Assembly: GCF_030815415.1 (NCBI RefSeq)
Contig: NZ_JAUSWW010000001.1
Span: forward strand, 1,302,001-1,366,000
DNA: 64,000 bases
From: Streptomyces canus
GTDB lineage: Bacteria; Actinomycetota; Actinomycetes; Streptomycetales; Streptomycetaceae
Direction of reading: 5' to 3'
In this document: positions 1 to 8,279 of the stretch, in pieces
Layout: the number at the start of each line of letters is the position of its first letter
Numbering within the stretch: position 1 is the stretch's first letter
Translations under genes and position numbers: made by a program
The notes under the pieces: generated by a model
Databases searched by the model: none
The model's input: the letters and a program-made list of their open reading frames with translations, nothing else
Told to the model about the DNA's origin: nothing

Positions 1-667
1 GAGCCTGGAGGGCGGCGAGCGCGGCGTCGCTCCGGGACATGCCCTGCTGGAACAGCTTCTTCAGCGCGCCGCGGGCGTAGGGCGAGCCGGAGCCCTCGGC
101 GTGGAAGTCCCTCTTCTCGTACAGGCCGCCGGCGATGTCGAAGCTGAAGATGCGTCCCTTCTCGCCGTCGTCGGCCGTGTGGTCGTAGCCGGTGAGGAGG
201 GGGACGACGGCGAGGCCCTGCATGGCCTGGCCGAGGTTCTGCCGGATCATGTTCGCCAGGCGCCGGGCCTTGGCGTTGAGGGACATCGGCGCGCCCTCGA
301 TCTTCTCGAAGTGCGTGAGCTCGACCTGGTACAGCTTCACCATGTCCAGGGCGAGACCGACGGTGCCCGCGAAGGCGACGGCGGTGTGGTCGTCGGCCGG
401 ATGCACCTTCTCCAGGTCGCGCTGGGCGATGAGGTTGCCCATCGTGGCCCTGCGGTCGCCTGCGAGCAGCACGCCGTCGCGGTAGGTGAGGGCCAGCACG
501 GTGGTGCCGTGCGGGAACTGGCCGGGGGCGGCACGCACTCCGTCGGGGAAGGGTCTGCGGGAGGGCAGCAGGGCAGGCCGGTGGGAGCGGAGGAACTCGG
601 TGAAGGACGCGCTTCCCGGAGTGAAGAACTCCTCCCCCAGCCGTCCGCCGTGCTCGCTCTCCGTCAT
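1..667 (-). CDS. prcB: 20S proteasome beta-type subunit (3' end beyond window)
   Basis: Beta subunit of the actinobacterial 20S proteasome, an N-terminal-nucleophile threonine protease that forms the inner rings of the core and degrades tagged proteins in the cytoplasm. From the ATG at 667 the protein has a 54-residue propeptide (containing FFTPGSASFTEFL) ending in HG, then TTVLALTYRDGVLLAGDRRAT, so Thr55 is the expected self-exposed nucleophile; the GDRRATMGNLIAQRD and GSGSPYARGALKKL motifs are typical of PrcB. About 222 residues are visible, so only some tens of residues are missing. The upstream neighbours are a flippase-like protein and a glycosyltransferase, not pup or dop, so this may be a second, paralogous proteasome subunit; whether prcA follows lies outside the window. 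Confidence 0.93.
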   Translation of the reverse strand, partial: MTESEHGGRLGEEFFTPGSASFTEFLRSHRPALLPSRRPFPDGVRAAPGQFPHGTTVLALTYRDGVLLAGDRRATMGNLIAQRDLEKVHPADDHTAVAFAGTVGLALDMVKLYQVELTHFEKIEGAPMSLNAKARRLANMIRQNLGQAMQGLAVVPLLTGYDHTADDGEKGRIFSFDIAGGLYEKRDFHAEGSGSPYARGALKKLFQQGMSRSDAALAALQA

Positions 668-775
668 GACGCCCCCCTCGTGTCCCCGGTCCGCCATCCG
701 AGTCCTACCAGAAGCGAACGGACGGGAAACACCCGCCCGGGATCACAACTCACGCCCGGGACGCACCTGTTGTGC

Positions 776-1711
776 TCACAGGGCCTTGCTTCGCACCAGC
801 ACGCCGAGCACCACCAGGCCCGGCACCAGCGGCAGCCACACGGTCAGGAGCCGGTAGCCGAGTACGGCGGAGGCGGCCGCGGTGGCCGGGGCGCCCGCGG
901 TGGTGAGGGCGAAGGCCAGGGCGGCGTCGAGCGAACCGAGGCCGCCGGGGGTGGGCAGCAGGGCGGCGGCACTGCTGGCGGCCAGATACAGCAGCGCCAC
1001 CCGGGCCGGCGGCAGGGGGAGCGCGACGGCCTGTGTGACGGCGATCAGGACGAGGGCGTGCAGGGCGGCGAAGGCCAGCGAACCGCCCCACAGTGCGGCT
1101 GCCCGGGGCGGGTTGGCGTGCACGGCCCGGATGTCGGCGGCGACGGCGGCCAGGGCGCGTCGGCACCGCGGCCACGCCAGCACGCCGGCCACGCAGACCG
1201 CGGCGGCGAGGAGGGCGACGAGGATGGCTCCGGACAGCTGCGGGAACCGCAGTACGCCCGGGCAGGCCAGCGCGAGCGCCACGACCAGGACGACCCGCAC
1301 CACCGCGGCGGCGGTGCCCTTGACGGCGAGAGCGGTCGCCGCGCGGCCGGCCGACAGCCCGCAGCGCATGAGGAAGCGCAGGTTGACCGCGCCCGCGCCG
1401 AGCCCGGCGGGCAGCAGATGGTTGGCGGCGGAGGCGGCGAACTGCGCTGCCACGAGCCGTCCTTGGGGCAGGCGCCGGACGACCGCGCCCTGCTGCGCGA
1501 GCGCCGCGCAGACCCAGGTCGCGGCGGCGGCCGTGCCGGCCACCAGCAGCCAGCCCTGGTCGGCGACGGCGAGCCGCACGGCCCCGCGCTCGAGGACCGG
1601 CCAGTGCCGCTGGGCGAGGCAGACCGTACCCACCAGGACGACGAGGGTGAGTGCGCTGTGCCAGTAGACGCGTCTTCGGCTCGGGGCGACGACGACCGGT
1701 TCGGACGTCAT
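776..1711 (-). CDS. Lysylphosphatidylglycerol synthase/UPF0104-type integral membrane protein
   Basis: A 311-residue multi-spanning membrane protein (about 7-8 hydrophobic segments) with the features of the flippase-like LPG-synthase transmembrane region family: a central NHLLPAGLGAGAVNLRFLMR segment near residue 100 and a late AALLPTPGGLGSLDAALAFAL segment near residue 240. Family members flip lipid-linked intermediates or act as transport partners of glycosyltransferases. The ATG overlaps the stop of the upstream glycosyltransferase by four bases (ATGA), so the two are translationally coupled and probably work on the same lipid-linked sugar. The substrate cannot be read from sequence. Confidence 0.75.
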   Translation of the reverse strand: MTSEPVVVAPSRRRVYWHSALTLVVLVGTVCLAQRHWPVLERGAVRLAVADQGWLLVAGTAAAATWVCAALAQQGAVVRRLPQGRLVAAQFAASAANHLLPAGLGAGAVNLRFLMRCGLSAGRAATALAVKGTAAAVVRVVLVVALALACPGVLRFPQLSGAILVALLAAAVCVAGVLAWPRCRRALAAVAADIRAVHANPPRAAALWGGSLAFAALHALVLIAVTQAVALPLPPARVALLYLAASSAAALLPTPGGLGSLDAALAFALTTAGAPATAAASAVLGYRLLTVWLPLVPGLVVLGVLVRSKAL

Positions 1712-3183
1712 GGGCCTCCGTCCTCCCCCGCGGGCCCGATCCGCACCTGGAGCCCGTCGATCCGGTACGCGGTCCAGTCGCGGGCGTACCCGGCCGGGCC
1801 GCGTTGCGCCGGGACGAGGTGGGCGACCGGGATCCGGCGGGCGGTGTCCTTGATCTCCGCCGCCGTGGAGTTGGCGTTGGAGCCGCTGACCGCCGCGGAG
1901 GAGCACCCGGCGTAGTAGGCGATGGGGAGCGCCTCTTCTCCGGTGAGCAGACAGGGCGGCCGGACGCCCAGGCGGTGCAGGTCGGCCGCGGTGCGCTCCC
2001 AGGCCTGCCGGTCGGCGGTGCTGCGGCTGACGGTGTGGTCCAGGACCGCGTACTGCACGGCCAGGTGCCCGGCCAGCCCGAGCGCGATCAGAGTCGTGGC
2101 CACCGGTCGCCACTTGCCGCCCGGTGCGGTGACCAGGTGGAGCAGCCCGTCGGCGACCGGGATGGCCAGCAGCGCGTAGGCGGGCAGGAGGAAGCGGGGG
2201 GCCGCGTATCCGATCAGGAACAGATACGGGAAGGCCGCCGACGCGGCGCAGGCCAGCGTGACGAGCGTGCGTGCGGTGCGCCCGGCCCGGACGGCGACGA
2301 CGAGGCCGAGGAGGGCGAGCAGCGGAAGGACGTACCACCACAGGGTGATCGCGGGGTGGGGCATCGAGCCCGTGCACGGCCGGCACAGGGTGCGCCCGAC
2401 GAGGCTGCGCATCTGGTCGTCGACGGCGAAATTCCAGCCGAGTCCGCCCTGGATGCGGGAGCCGTCGTGCAGTCGCTGCTCCAGACCGCCGTAGCTGAGA
2501 TAGGCCTCCACCACCCACTGGGCGGCGCCGAGGGCGGCTCCCGTGAGGAGGGCGGCGAGCGGGCGCCAGTGGCGTTGCGCCACCGTGAGGGCGAGCAGGG
2601 GCAGGGTCACCCAGACGGCGTCGGTGGGCCGCATGAGCGCCATGAGGGCGGCACCCGCCGCGACACCCCACAGGTTGGCCGGGGCGCGCAGGAAGGAGCC
2701 GACGCAGACCAGCGCGCCGATCGCCACCCAGTAGTTGGGCATGGCCTGGGGGCCGTAGTAGACCGTCACCCACAGGGAGGCGAAGAGCGCCCCGGCGCCG
2801 GCGAGGACACGGGCCGGGAAGACCCCGCGCCAGACGCGCAGGGCGAGATAGAGGCCGATGCCCGACAGCACGGCCAGGTAGACGCGCAGCAGTGAGGTGG
2901 ACGTCGACCAGGAGGCGATGGGCGACACCAGCAGCGAGATGCCCCGCGCGCGTGGCGCGCTGAAGTAGGAGGGTGGCGCCTGGGCACTGACCTGGCTGAC
3001 GTACACGGTCTCGTCCCAGCCGAGGCCCATCCATGGGCGTACGAGTACCAACTGGGCGAGGACGAAGGCACCGGCCACCAGGGCGAGCAGAACGTCACCG
3101 CGCCTGCGCCAGACCGTACCGGGCACGGTCGCCGTGTCGCGCCGTCGCACACCGACGAGCGTCGAGTTCGCGCCGTGCACCAT
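1708..3183 (-). CDS. GT39-type (GT-C fold) membrane glycosyltransferase
   Basis: A 491-residue polytopic protein with the GT-C layout: one N-terminal transmembrane segment, then GLGWDETVYVSQ with Asp57-Glu58 in the first external loop (the acidic pair that binds the metal or phospholipid donor in dolichyl/polyprenyl-phosphate sugar transferases), then about ten more membrane segments. It probably transfers a sugar from a polyprenyl-phosphate donor on the outer face of the membrane. The ATG at 3183 is chosen because an AGGGG-rich site lies just upstream; the same frame is open 36 codons further to an ATG at 3291, but that part is not membrane-like. It overlaps the downstream flippase-like gene by 4 bp. 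Confidence 0.72.
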   Translation of the reverse strand: MVHGANSTLVGVRRRDTATVPGTVWRRRGDVLLALVAGAFVLAQLVLVRPWMGLGWDETVYVSQVSAQAPPSYFSAPRARGISLLVSPIASWSTSTSLLRVYLAVLSGIGLYLALRVWRGVFPARVLAGAGALFASLWVTVYYGPQAMPNYWVAIGALVCVGSFLRAPANLWGVAAGAALMALMRPTDAVWVTLPLLALTVAQRHWRPLAALLTGAALGAAQWVVEAYLSYGGLEQRLHDGSRIQGGLGWNFAVDDQMRSLVGRTLCRPCTGSMPHPAITLWWYVLPLLALLGLVVAVRAGRTARTLVTLACAASAAFPYLFLIGYAAPRFLLPAYALLAIPVADGLLHLVTAPGGKWRPVATTLIALGLAGHLAVQYAVLDHTVSRSTADRQAWERTAADLHRLGVRPPCLLTGEEALPIAYYAGCSSAAVSGSNANSTAAEIKDTARRIPVAHLVPAQRGPAGYARDWTAYRIDGLQVRIGPAGEDGGP

Positions 3184-3313
3184 CGTCCACCCCTTCACCC
3201 CTACGCGTCGCAGGGTTTCCGAGACCCCAAGACCATGCGCTGGGGAAATAGAGAAAACACGGACAAAATAACCCGAGTCCTGTCGATGCACAGCGCAAAG
3301 TTCGGCCAGGTGC

Positions 3314-3336
3314 CCGATATTTCGTCCGATTATCGG
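3314..3336. promoter_or_regulatory. Inverted repeat in an AT-richer gap
   Basis: The 166-base gap between the glycosyltransferase start (3183) and the SnoaL-like gene end (3350) is unusually AT-rich around 3235-3300. It holds the inverted repeat CCGATA-N11-TATCGG. This is probably part of the promoter region of the minus-strand glycosyltransferase operon; no protein that binds it is evident. Confidence 0.3.
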
Positions 3337-3349
3337 CGCAACCGTCGCG

Positions 3350-3745
3350 TCAGTCGTGCGGGAACGAGTGGTGCTCGTGGGCGACGAGCCAGCGGCCGTC
3401 CTGTTTACGCAGCCCGAACGTCAGGCGCAGGCGGAGGCCGGGGTGTTCGGCGAGTTCCTCGGGGGTCGCGCAGCGCAGGAGGGCGTGGGCGTAGGCGACC
3501 TCGGAGCCGGCGGTGACGTCGAGGGACTCGATGTCGAAGCAGGCGCCCTGGGCCTGCCAGGCGAAGAAGGGCGGCCAGGCGGCACTGTAGGCGGCCAGTC
3601 CGTGGATGCCGTGGTGGGGCGGCGGGACGTCGTACATGACGATGTCCTCGGCGTGGTCGGCCAGTACACCGCCGAGGTCGCCCCGGTGGACGGCGTCGGC
3701 CCAGTTCGTGATCAGCGTGCGGATCTGTGCGGCGTCGTCGGGCAC
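3350..3745 (-). CDS. SnoaL-like / NTF2-fold protein
   Basis: A 131-residue protein with the SnoaL-like (SgcJ/EcaC) NTF2 fold: QIRTLITNWADAVHRGDLGGVLADHAEDIVMYDVPPP near the N terminus and a C-terminal RLTFGLRKQDGRWLVAHEHHSFPHD strand pair. The family includes ketosteroid-isomerase-like enzymes and many small cytoplasmic proteins of unknown activity. The GTG at 3745 has a GGGAG site about eight bases upstream, and longer in-frame extensions would run through the oppositely oriented kinase gene, so the short form is preferred. It is divergent from the kinase. Confidence 0.75.
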   Translation of the reverse strand: MPDDAAQIRTLITNWADAVHRGDLGGVLADHAEDIVMYDVPPPHHGIHGLAAYSAAWPPFFAWQAQGACFDIESLDVTAGSEVAYAHALLRCATPEELAEHPGLRLRLTFGLRKQDGRWLVAHEHHSFPHD

Positions 3746-3829
3746 GGTGGCGGCTCCCTCCTGTGTCCCCTCGCCATCCTCCCCGTCGCCCTGGGTCCCC
3801 GCGCGGCGATGGGTGACACACTCTGCGGT

Positions 3830-4498
3830 GTGCCGCTGACATTCGACGACCTGCTCATCCGCGCCCGGGCCCTCGCGCGGGGCGACCGGCGCGCGATCCT
3901 CGGCATCGCGGGCAGCCCCGGCGCGGGCAAGACGACACTCGCCCAGGCCCTGGTGCGGGAACTCGACGCGGGCGGGGAGCCCTGGGTGGCGCACGTCCCC
4001 ATGGACGGCTTCCACCTCGCCGACGTGGAACTGGACCGGCTCGGACTCCGTGACCGCAAGGGCGCGCCGGACACCTTCGACGCGGCGGGATACGCGGCGC
4101 TGCTGCGGCGGCTGCGCGCGCGGGACGAGGAGGACGGTGCCGTCGTGTACGCGCCCGGCTTCGAGCGGGTGCTGGAGCAGCCGATCGCGGGCGCCGTGCC
4201 GGTTCCGCCGACGGCCCGCCTGGTGGTGACCGAGGGCAACTACCTGCTGCTGGACACGGGCGCCTGGGTGCGGGTGCGGCAGCAGCTGGACGAGGTGTGG
4301 TTCTGCGAGCTGGACGAACAGGAGCGGATCCGGCGGCTGGTCGCCCGGCACGAGGAGTTCGGCAAGGGGCACGAGGAGGCCGTGGCCTGGGTGCAGCGCA
4401 CGGACCAGCGCAACGCCGAGCTGGTCGCGGCCACCCGGGACCGGGCGGATCTGATCGTGCCGGCCATGACGCCAAAGGGCCGTCAGGCGGTGTCGTAG
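3830..4498 (+). CDS. Nucleoside/nucleotide (uridine kinase-like) P-loop kinase
   Basis: A 222-residue cytoplasmic kinase of the uridine kinase/phosphoribulokinase superfamily (YggC-like). It has a Walker A GSPGAGKTTLAQ at about residue 30, the MDGFHLAD motif that binds the sugar substrate, and a VVTEGNYLLLD strand, then a lid region with EEFGKGHEEA. The phosphate acceptor in this subfamily is not established; nucleoside or sugar kinases are both possible. The start may be the GTG at 3830 (VPLTFDDLL) or an in-frame ATG at 3809; neither has a strong ribosome site. The 3' end overlaps the convergent HxlR gene by 16 bp. Confidence 0.7.
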   Translation: MPLTFDDLLIRARALARGDRRAILGIAGSPGAGKTTLAQALVRELDAGGEPWVAHVPMDGFHLADVELDRLGLRDRKGAPDTFDAAGYAALLRRLRARDEEDGAVVYAPGFERVLEQPIAGAVPVPPTARLVVTEGNYLLLDTGAWVRVRQQLDEVWFCELDEQERIRRLVARHEEFGKGHEEAVAWVQRTDQRNAELVAATRDRADLIVPAMTPKGRQAVS

Positions 4499-4848
4499 TC
4501 CTGCCGGGCCCGCTCGACGGCGTCGAGGTGGTCGGCGGACCACTCGGCGAGGTGCGCGAAGAGCGGGGCGAGGCTGCGGCCCAGCTCGCTGATCTCGTAC
4601 TCGACCCTGGGCGGAACCTCGGGGTGATACGTGCGCACGACCAGCCCGTCCCGCTCCAACTGCCGCAGCCGCTGGGTGAGGACCTTCGGGGTGATCTTCG
4701 TGATGCGCCGCTCCAGCTCGACGAAACGCTGCCGCCCGTGCGCGTGCAGACTCCACAGGATCGGGGTGGTCCAGCGGCTGAACACGATGTCCACGACCGG
4801 GCCTATGGGACAGGCGAGTGCGGGGTCGGTCGTCGTCTCGACCTTCAT
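4483..4848 (-). CDS. HxlR-family winged-helix transcriptional regulator
   Basis: A 121-residue DNA-binding regulator. It has the HxlR signature: an N-terminal cysteine (DPALACPIGPVVDIVFSRWTTPILWSLH, Cys13) that serves as a redox or electrophile sensor in several family members, then the winged helix ELERRITKITPKVLTQRLRQLERDGLVVRTYHPEVPPRVEYEIS. The ATG at 4848 is taken because GGAGGG lies six bases ahead; the in-frame ATG at 4854 abuts that site. It is divergent from an NmrA-like reductase across a 103-bp gap holding a 10-bp palindrome, the usual arrangement for an HxlR repressor and its redox target. Confidence 0.88.
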   Translation of the reverse strand: MKVETTTDPALACPIGPVVDIVFSRWTTPILWSLHAHGRQRFVELERRITKITPKVLTQRLRQLERDGLVVRTYHPEVPPRVEYEISELGRSLAPLFAHLAEWSADHLDAVERARQDYDTA

Positions 4849-4878
4849 GCGCATCCCTCCGGGATAGCCACTTTCCTC

Positions 4879-4888
4879 TAGGTACCTA
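4879..4888. promoter_or_regulatory. TAGGTACCTA palindrome, probable HxlR operator
   Basis: A perfect 10-bp palindrome in the 103-bp gap between the divergent HxlR and NmrA-like genes, followed by TACTAT (a -10-like hexamer, 4887-4892). HxlR proteins bind short palindromes with GTAC/TAC cores between the genes they control, so this is the best operator candidate; binding is inferred. Confidence 0.5.
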
Positions 4889-4951
4889 CTATATCCACGC
4901 TGTTAGCGTCCCTTCATCGGCAACAACGCCGGTTTCACAAGGGAGTTGTTC

Positions 4952-5797
4952 ATGATCGTGGTGACGGGGGCGACGGGCAACGTCGGCCGGGAGCTCGTTC
5001 GGGCGCTGGCGGAATCCGGTGCCGAGGCAATCGCGACATCTCGGCGGATCACGGCCGCCGACGTTCCGGACGGCGTACGACACCGGCCGGCGGACCTGGT
5101 CGACGCGGAGAGCCTGCGCCCCGTGTTCGACGGCGCGGACGCCCTGTTCCTGCAGAACGGGGGTCCCAGCGCCCATCTGCTCGACGTCCCGCACCTCTTG
5201 GACGTCGCCAAGGCCGGCGGGGTGGAGCGGGTTGTCCTGTTGTCGTCGCAGGGGGTCGTGACCCGCCCGGAGTCCGACTCGCACGGACGCGTCGGGCGGG
5301 GCCTCGAGGAGGCCGTACGGCAGTCGGGCCTGGACTGGACGTTCCTGCGCCCGGGCGGCTTCCACTCCAACGCCTTCGCCTGGGCCGGGTCCGTACGCGC
5401 ACAGCGCACCGTGGCCGCGCCGTTCGGGGACGTCGGACTGCCCACGGTCGACCCGGCCGACATCGCGGCGGTGGCCGCGGTGACACTGTGCTCGGCCGAA
5501 CACGCCGGGAAGGTCTACGAGTTGACCGGCCCCGCCCGTGTCACTCCCCGACAGCAGGCCGCGGCCCTCGGCAAGGCACTGGGCGAGCCGGTCGGGTTCG
5601 TCGAGTGGAGCCGGGACGAGGCCCGCGCACAGATGCTGGGGTTCATGCCCGAGCCCGTGGTGGACACCACCCTCGCCATCCTGGGCGCCCCGACCCCCGC
5701 CGAACAGCGCGTCAGTCCCGACGTCGAGCGCGTCACCGGCCGCGCGCCGGGCACGTTCGCCGACTGGGCGCGACGGCACGCCGCCATGTTCCGGTAG
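4952..5797 (+). CDS. NmrA-like NAD(P)-binding reductase
   Basis: A 281-residue atypical short-chain dehydrogenase with an N-terminal Rossmann motif TGATGNVGRELVRAL (residues 5-19). The SSQGVVT strand and the LRPGGFHSNAFAW segment match the NmrA/YtfG quinone-oxidoreductase type rather than classical SDRs, which carry YxxxK. It probably reduces quinones or other small electrophiles with NADPH, or senses the nucleotide. The ATG at 4952 follows an AAGGGAG site. HxlR regulators commonly sit divergently next to such genes, so induction by electrophiles is plausible. Confidence 0.85.
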   Translation: MIVVTGATGNVGRELVRALAESGAEAIATSRRITAADVPDGVRHRPADLVDAESLRPVFDGADALFLQNGGPSAHLLDVPHLLDVAKAGGVERVVLLSSQGVVTRPESDSHGRVGRGLEEAVRQSGLDWTFLRPGGFHSNAFAWAGSVRAQRTVAAPFGDVGLPTVDPADIAAVAAVTLCSAEHAGKVYELTGPARVTPRQQAAALGKALGEPVGFVEWSRDEARAQMLGFMPEPVVDTTLAILGAPTPAEQRVSPDVERVTGRAPGTFADWARRHAAMFR

Positions 5798-5807
5798 GAC
5801 TTACCGC

Positions 5808-6398
5808 ATGGGGTTGGACATCACCGTGCTCGCCGTCGACTGGGAGCATCTCGAAGCCACACCGTTCGAGGAACGGCTCGGGCTGCTGGAGGGCGCCGCG
5901 CTTCCCGAGGACGAGATCGACTGGCACGCGGAACCGCGGAAGGGCTGGGTGTTCCCGGCGGCGTCGGACGTGCCGTGGTGCGGCCGCTACGAGTTCCACA
6001 GCACCACCGGCTCGTACAAGCCGCACTTCTGGGCGGGACACGCCTGGGAGGACGTACGGGACTTCGCCGGCCCAGCGCTGCGGGAGCAACTGAACGGGTT
6101 CCTGAGCCCGTTGCTCTGGGACGAGGACGAGACCGGCCTCTTCCCGGCCGACCCCGAACCTTGGCGCCCCAGGCTGCTGCTCGCCTGTCCCCCGCCAGCC
6201 GTCTCCGCGCTGACCGTCCACTGGGCCCTGGCGGAACCGCTGCTGGAGAGCCTGCGCGAACCGTTCGCCGTGCACGCCGCGTCTCCGGGCCGGTGGATCG
6301 AGGACTTCGACGAGTTCTCGGTGCTGCTGCGCGAGTGGGCGGTCGTGGTGGGCGAGGCCGACCGGCGGGGCTGGGGACTGGTCGGCCTGCCCCAGTGA
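5808..6398 (+). CDS. Hypothetical cytoplasmic protein
   Basis: A 196-residue soluble protein beginning MGLDITVLAVDWEHLEATPFEERL, rich in Trp, Glu and Asp, without signal peptide or membrane segment. The style (LDEVI/WEH opening, GRYEFHSTTGSYKPHFWAGHAWEDV) resembles uncharacterised Streptomyces proteins, but no family can be named with confidence. It starts 10 bases after the reductase stop, so it is likely co-transcribed with it, and ends one base before the convergent locus A gene. Confidence 0.65.
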   Translation: MGLDITVLAVDWEHLEATPFEERLGLLEGAALPEDEIDWHAEPRKGWVFPAASDVPWCGRYEFHSTTGSYKPHFWAGHAWEDVRDFAGPALREQLNGFLSPLLWDEDETGLFPADPEPWRPRLLLACPPPAVSALTVHWALAEPLLESLREPFAVHAASPGRWIEDFDEFSVLLREWAVVVGEADRRGWGLVGLPQ

Positions 6399-6399
6399 T

Positions 6400-8229
6400 T
6401 CAGCGGTGCAGGGTCAGCTCCGGTTCGCCGTGGGCGTCGCCCGCGATGTCACCGATCACGGCGGTGAACGCCTCGGTCCGGACCGTCAGGCCCTCGGCGC
6501 CCTGTTCGGCCGTCACCGTGAACGTGCCGCCGGGGCCGTAGCGCACCGCGAAGACATGCAGGTCCTCGGGGGCGTCCGGGACCGGGTCGGCCTCCAGGGC
6601 CGTCGAGGAGACCAGATGGCTCCAGCCCTCGTCCGGGTTGCCGTAGCCGCGGGGGTCGGCGGCCAGCGCGAAGGCGGCCTGCTGCTGGGTGGCCTCCGAA
6701 CGGGCGTCGAAGTGGACGGCGCCCTCCGACTCCGGGTGGGTGAGCCGGAGTTCGCCGACGGAGGCGACCCGGGCCTCGGCGGTCCGGCGGACCCGGTCGT
6801 CGTCGTCCGCGGCGTACGGCATCCCGGCGAGCAGATACGGCGTGCCGGGGAGGCGTTCCACTGCGACCGTCACCCACAGGCTCGTGCCGTCGGTGACGTA
6901 CAGGGACCGCACGTGCCGCAGGACGTGGTCGCGGCCGACGACCGGCTTGGTGACCAGCTTGGCCACCAGACCCTCGGCACGGACGTCACGGACCCGGACC
7001 TCGCCCATCGGGCGGCAGAACACGAAGCCGTCGACGACCGGACCGTACCCGTGCTGACGGTCGACGGCGGCGGGCAGACAGTACGTGCCGTCGGCCTCGA
7101 TGACCGACGGCGTCATGTGGCTGTCGAAGGCCACCGACACGGTTCCCGCCCGGAGTTGATGACGGGCGGGCGCGGCCGACGGCGTACGGTGCCAGCGCGT
7201 GGTGTCCTCGATCTGCCAGACCAGCATCCACGCGAAGTGCCCGTCGACCCCGCCGTCCGCCTTCACCGCATGCCGGGCCCAGCGGCTGTCGCCCCGGTAG
7301 CGGCCCAGGTCGGAGCCGATCCGGGCGCCGAAGTAGCGCAGGCCCAGCACCGACTCGAACGCGGAGTGCTGCTCGCTGTAGCGGGGCCCGCCGTTGTCGA
7401 AGCCGCCGTTGGTCAGGCGGGCGTCGATGTAGCGGGCGAGGGCGTCGCCGTCCTCCGCGAAGATCTCCTCGCCGCTGACCCGATGGGCCTGGGCGAGGAA
7501 GGACAGCGAGATCGGGCCGTAGTTGTTGTCGTAGGCGCCACCGTGCTCGGGGGGCAGCAGGGCGCCGCGGTCACGGACCCGGTGGGCGCGGATCCCGTCG
7601 ACGTACAGCTCCACGGCGCGCCCGCGGACCGACTCCCGTTCCGGGGACGGCAGATGGCGCGACAACATCAGCCCGCCCACGACGCAGCCGATCGCCTGGT
7701 TGCCCGCCTCCTGCGGGTTGAAGAACGTCGCCTCGGTCAGCCAGCGCCAGTAGCCGCGCGCCACCTCGACCAGTTCGACGCGCTGCGCGTCGTCGACGAG
7801 ACCGTCCGCCGTGTCCAGCACGTTGACCGCCTGGAGCAGCGCCCACACCGTGCTGGGCCAGTCGCCGATGGGGTGCGCGCCGACCGCGAGGGTGTAACGG
7901 GCGTACGGCAGACCGGAGTTGCGGGCCCGCAGATTCGGGTAGCCGGGGTTGTCCTCGACGTACACCCGCTCCCGCAGATGGAAGGCGAGGCTGCGGCGGA
8001 CCGCCTCCGGCAGCCTCGGGTCCTTCGTGCGCTGCCAGGCGAACGCGAGGAGCGAGGTGATGCCGAGGGAGGTGTCGCCGATGTCGTCGACACAGTCGGG
8101 GTGTTCGAGGTTGCCCTCCGGCGTGAGCCGGGCCAGGGCCTGCTCGACGACGTCGGCGAGGACGGCGTCGTACGCCTCCGGGGTGTCCGGGAGGTCGTGC
8201 AGCGGGCCGCGCTGGTGGAGGAGGTGCAC
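6400..8229 (-). CDS. Putative carbohydrate-active (alpha/alpha)-toroid protein, lyase-like
   Basis: A 609-residue cytoplasmic protein with no signal peptide. The first ~330 residues are helical repeats (WRWLTEATFFNPQEAGNQAIGCVVGGLMLSRHL, NNYGPISLSFLAQAHRVSGEEIF, NGGFDNGGPRYSEQHSAFESVLGLRYFG) and the rest is beta-rich, the layout of heparinase/alginate-lyase type (alpha/alpha)-toroid enzymes with a C-terminal beta sandwich. Candidate catalytic His, Tyr and Asn residues are present but cannot be assigned. The GTG at 8229 is the first usable start. It is the last gene of the locus A operon, so it probably acts on the imported saccharide. Exact family uncertain. Confidence 0.5.
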   Translation of the reverse strand: MHLLHQRGPLHDLPDTPEAYDAVLADVVEQALARLTPEGNLEHPDCVDDIGDTSLGITSLLAFAWQRTKDPRLPEAVRRSLAFHLRERVYVEDNPGYPNLRARNSGLPYARYTLAVGAHPIGDWPSTVWALLQAVNVLDTADGLVDDAQRVELVEVARGYWRWLTEATFFNPQEAGNQAIGCVVGGLMLSRHLPSPERESVRGRAVELYVDGIRAHRVRDRGALLPPEHGGAYDNNYGPISLSFLAQAHRVSGEEIFAEDGDALARYIDARLTNGGFDNGGPRYSEQHSAFESVLGLRYFGARIGSDLGRYRGDSRWARHAVKADGGVDGHFAWMLVWQIEDTTRWHRTPSAAPARHQLRAGTVSVAFDSHMTPSVIEADGTYCLPAAVDRQHGYGPVVDGFVFCRPMGEVRVRDVRAEGLVAKLVTKPVVGRDHVLRHVRSLYVTDGTSLWVTVAVERLPGTPYLLAGMPYAADDDDRVRRTAEARVASVGELRLTHPESEGAVHFDARSEATQQQAAFALAADPRGYGNPDEGWSHLVSSTALEADPVPDAPEDLHVFAVRYGPGGTFTVTAEQGAEGLTVRTEAFTAVIGDIAGDAHGEPELTLHR

Positions 8230-8279
8230 GGGTGGATCAGCCCTTCATGCCGGAGATGGCCATGGCGTGGGTCGCCGGG

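Noticed and set aside
736..762. Two CCCGGG copies between prcB and the flippase gene as a hairpin
   Set aside because: CCCGGG is self-complementary and common at this GC content; the stem is too short to support a call.
101..1915. A 604-codon plus-strand open frame across the proteasome and flippase genes
   Set aside because: Low-complexity Gly/Arg/Glu-rich product, antisense to two recognisable genes; a typical high-GC shadow frame.
3350..4756. Extension of the SnoaL-like protein to 468 residues
   Set aside because: The added part is antisense to the P-loop kinase and has no protein-like pattern; the GTG at 3745 has a good ribosome site.
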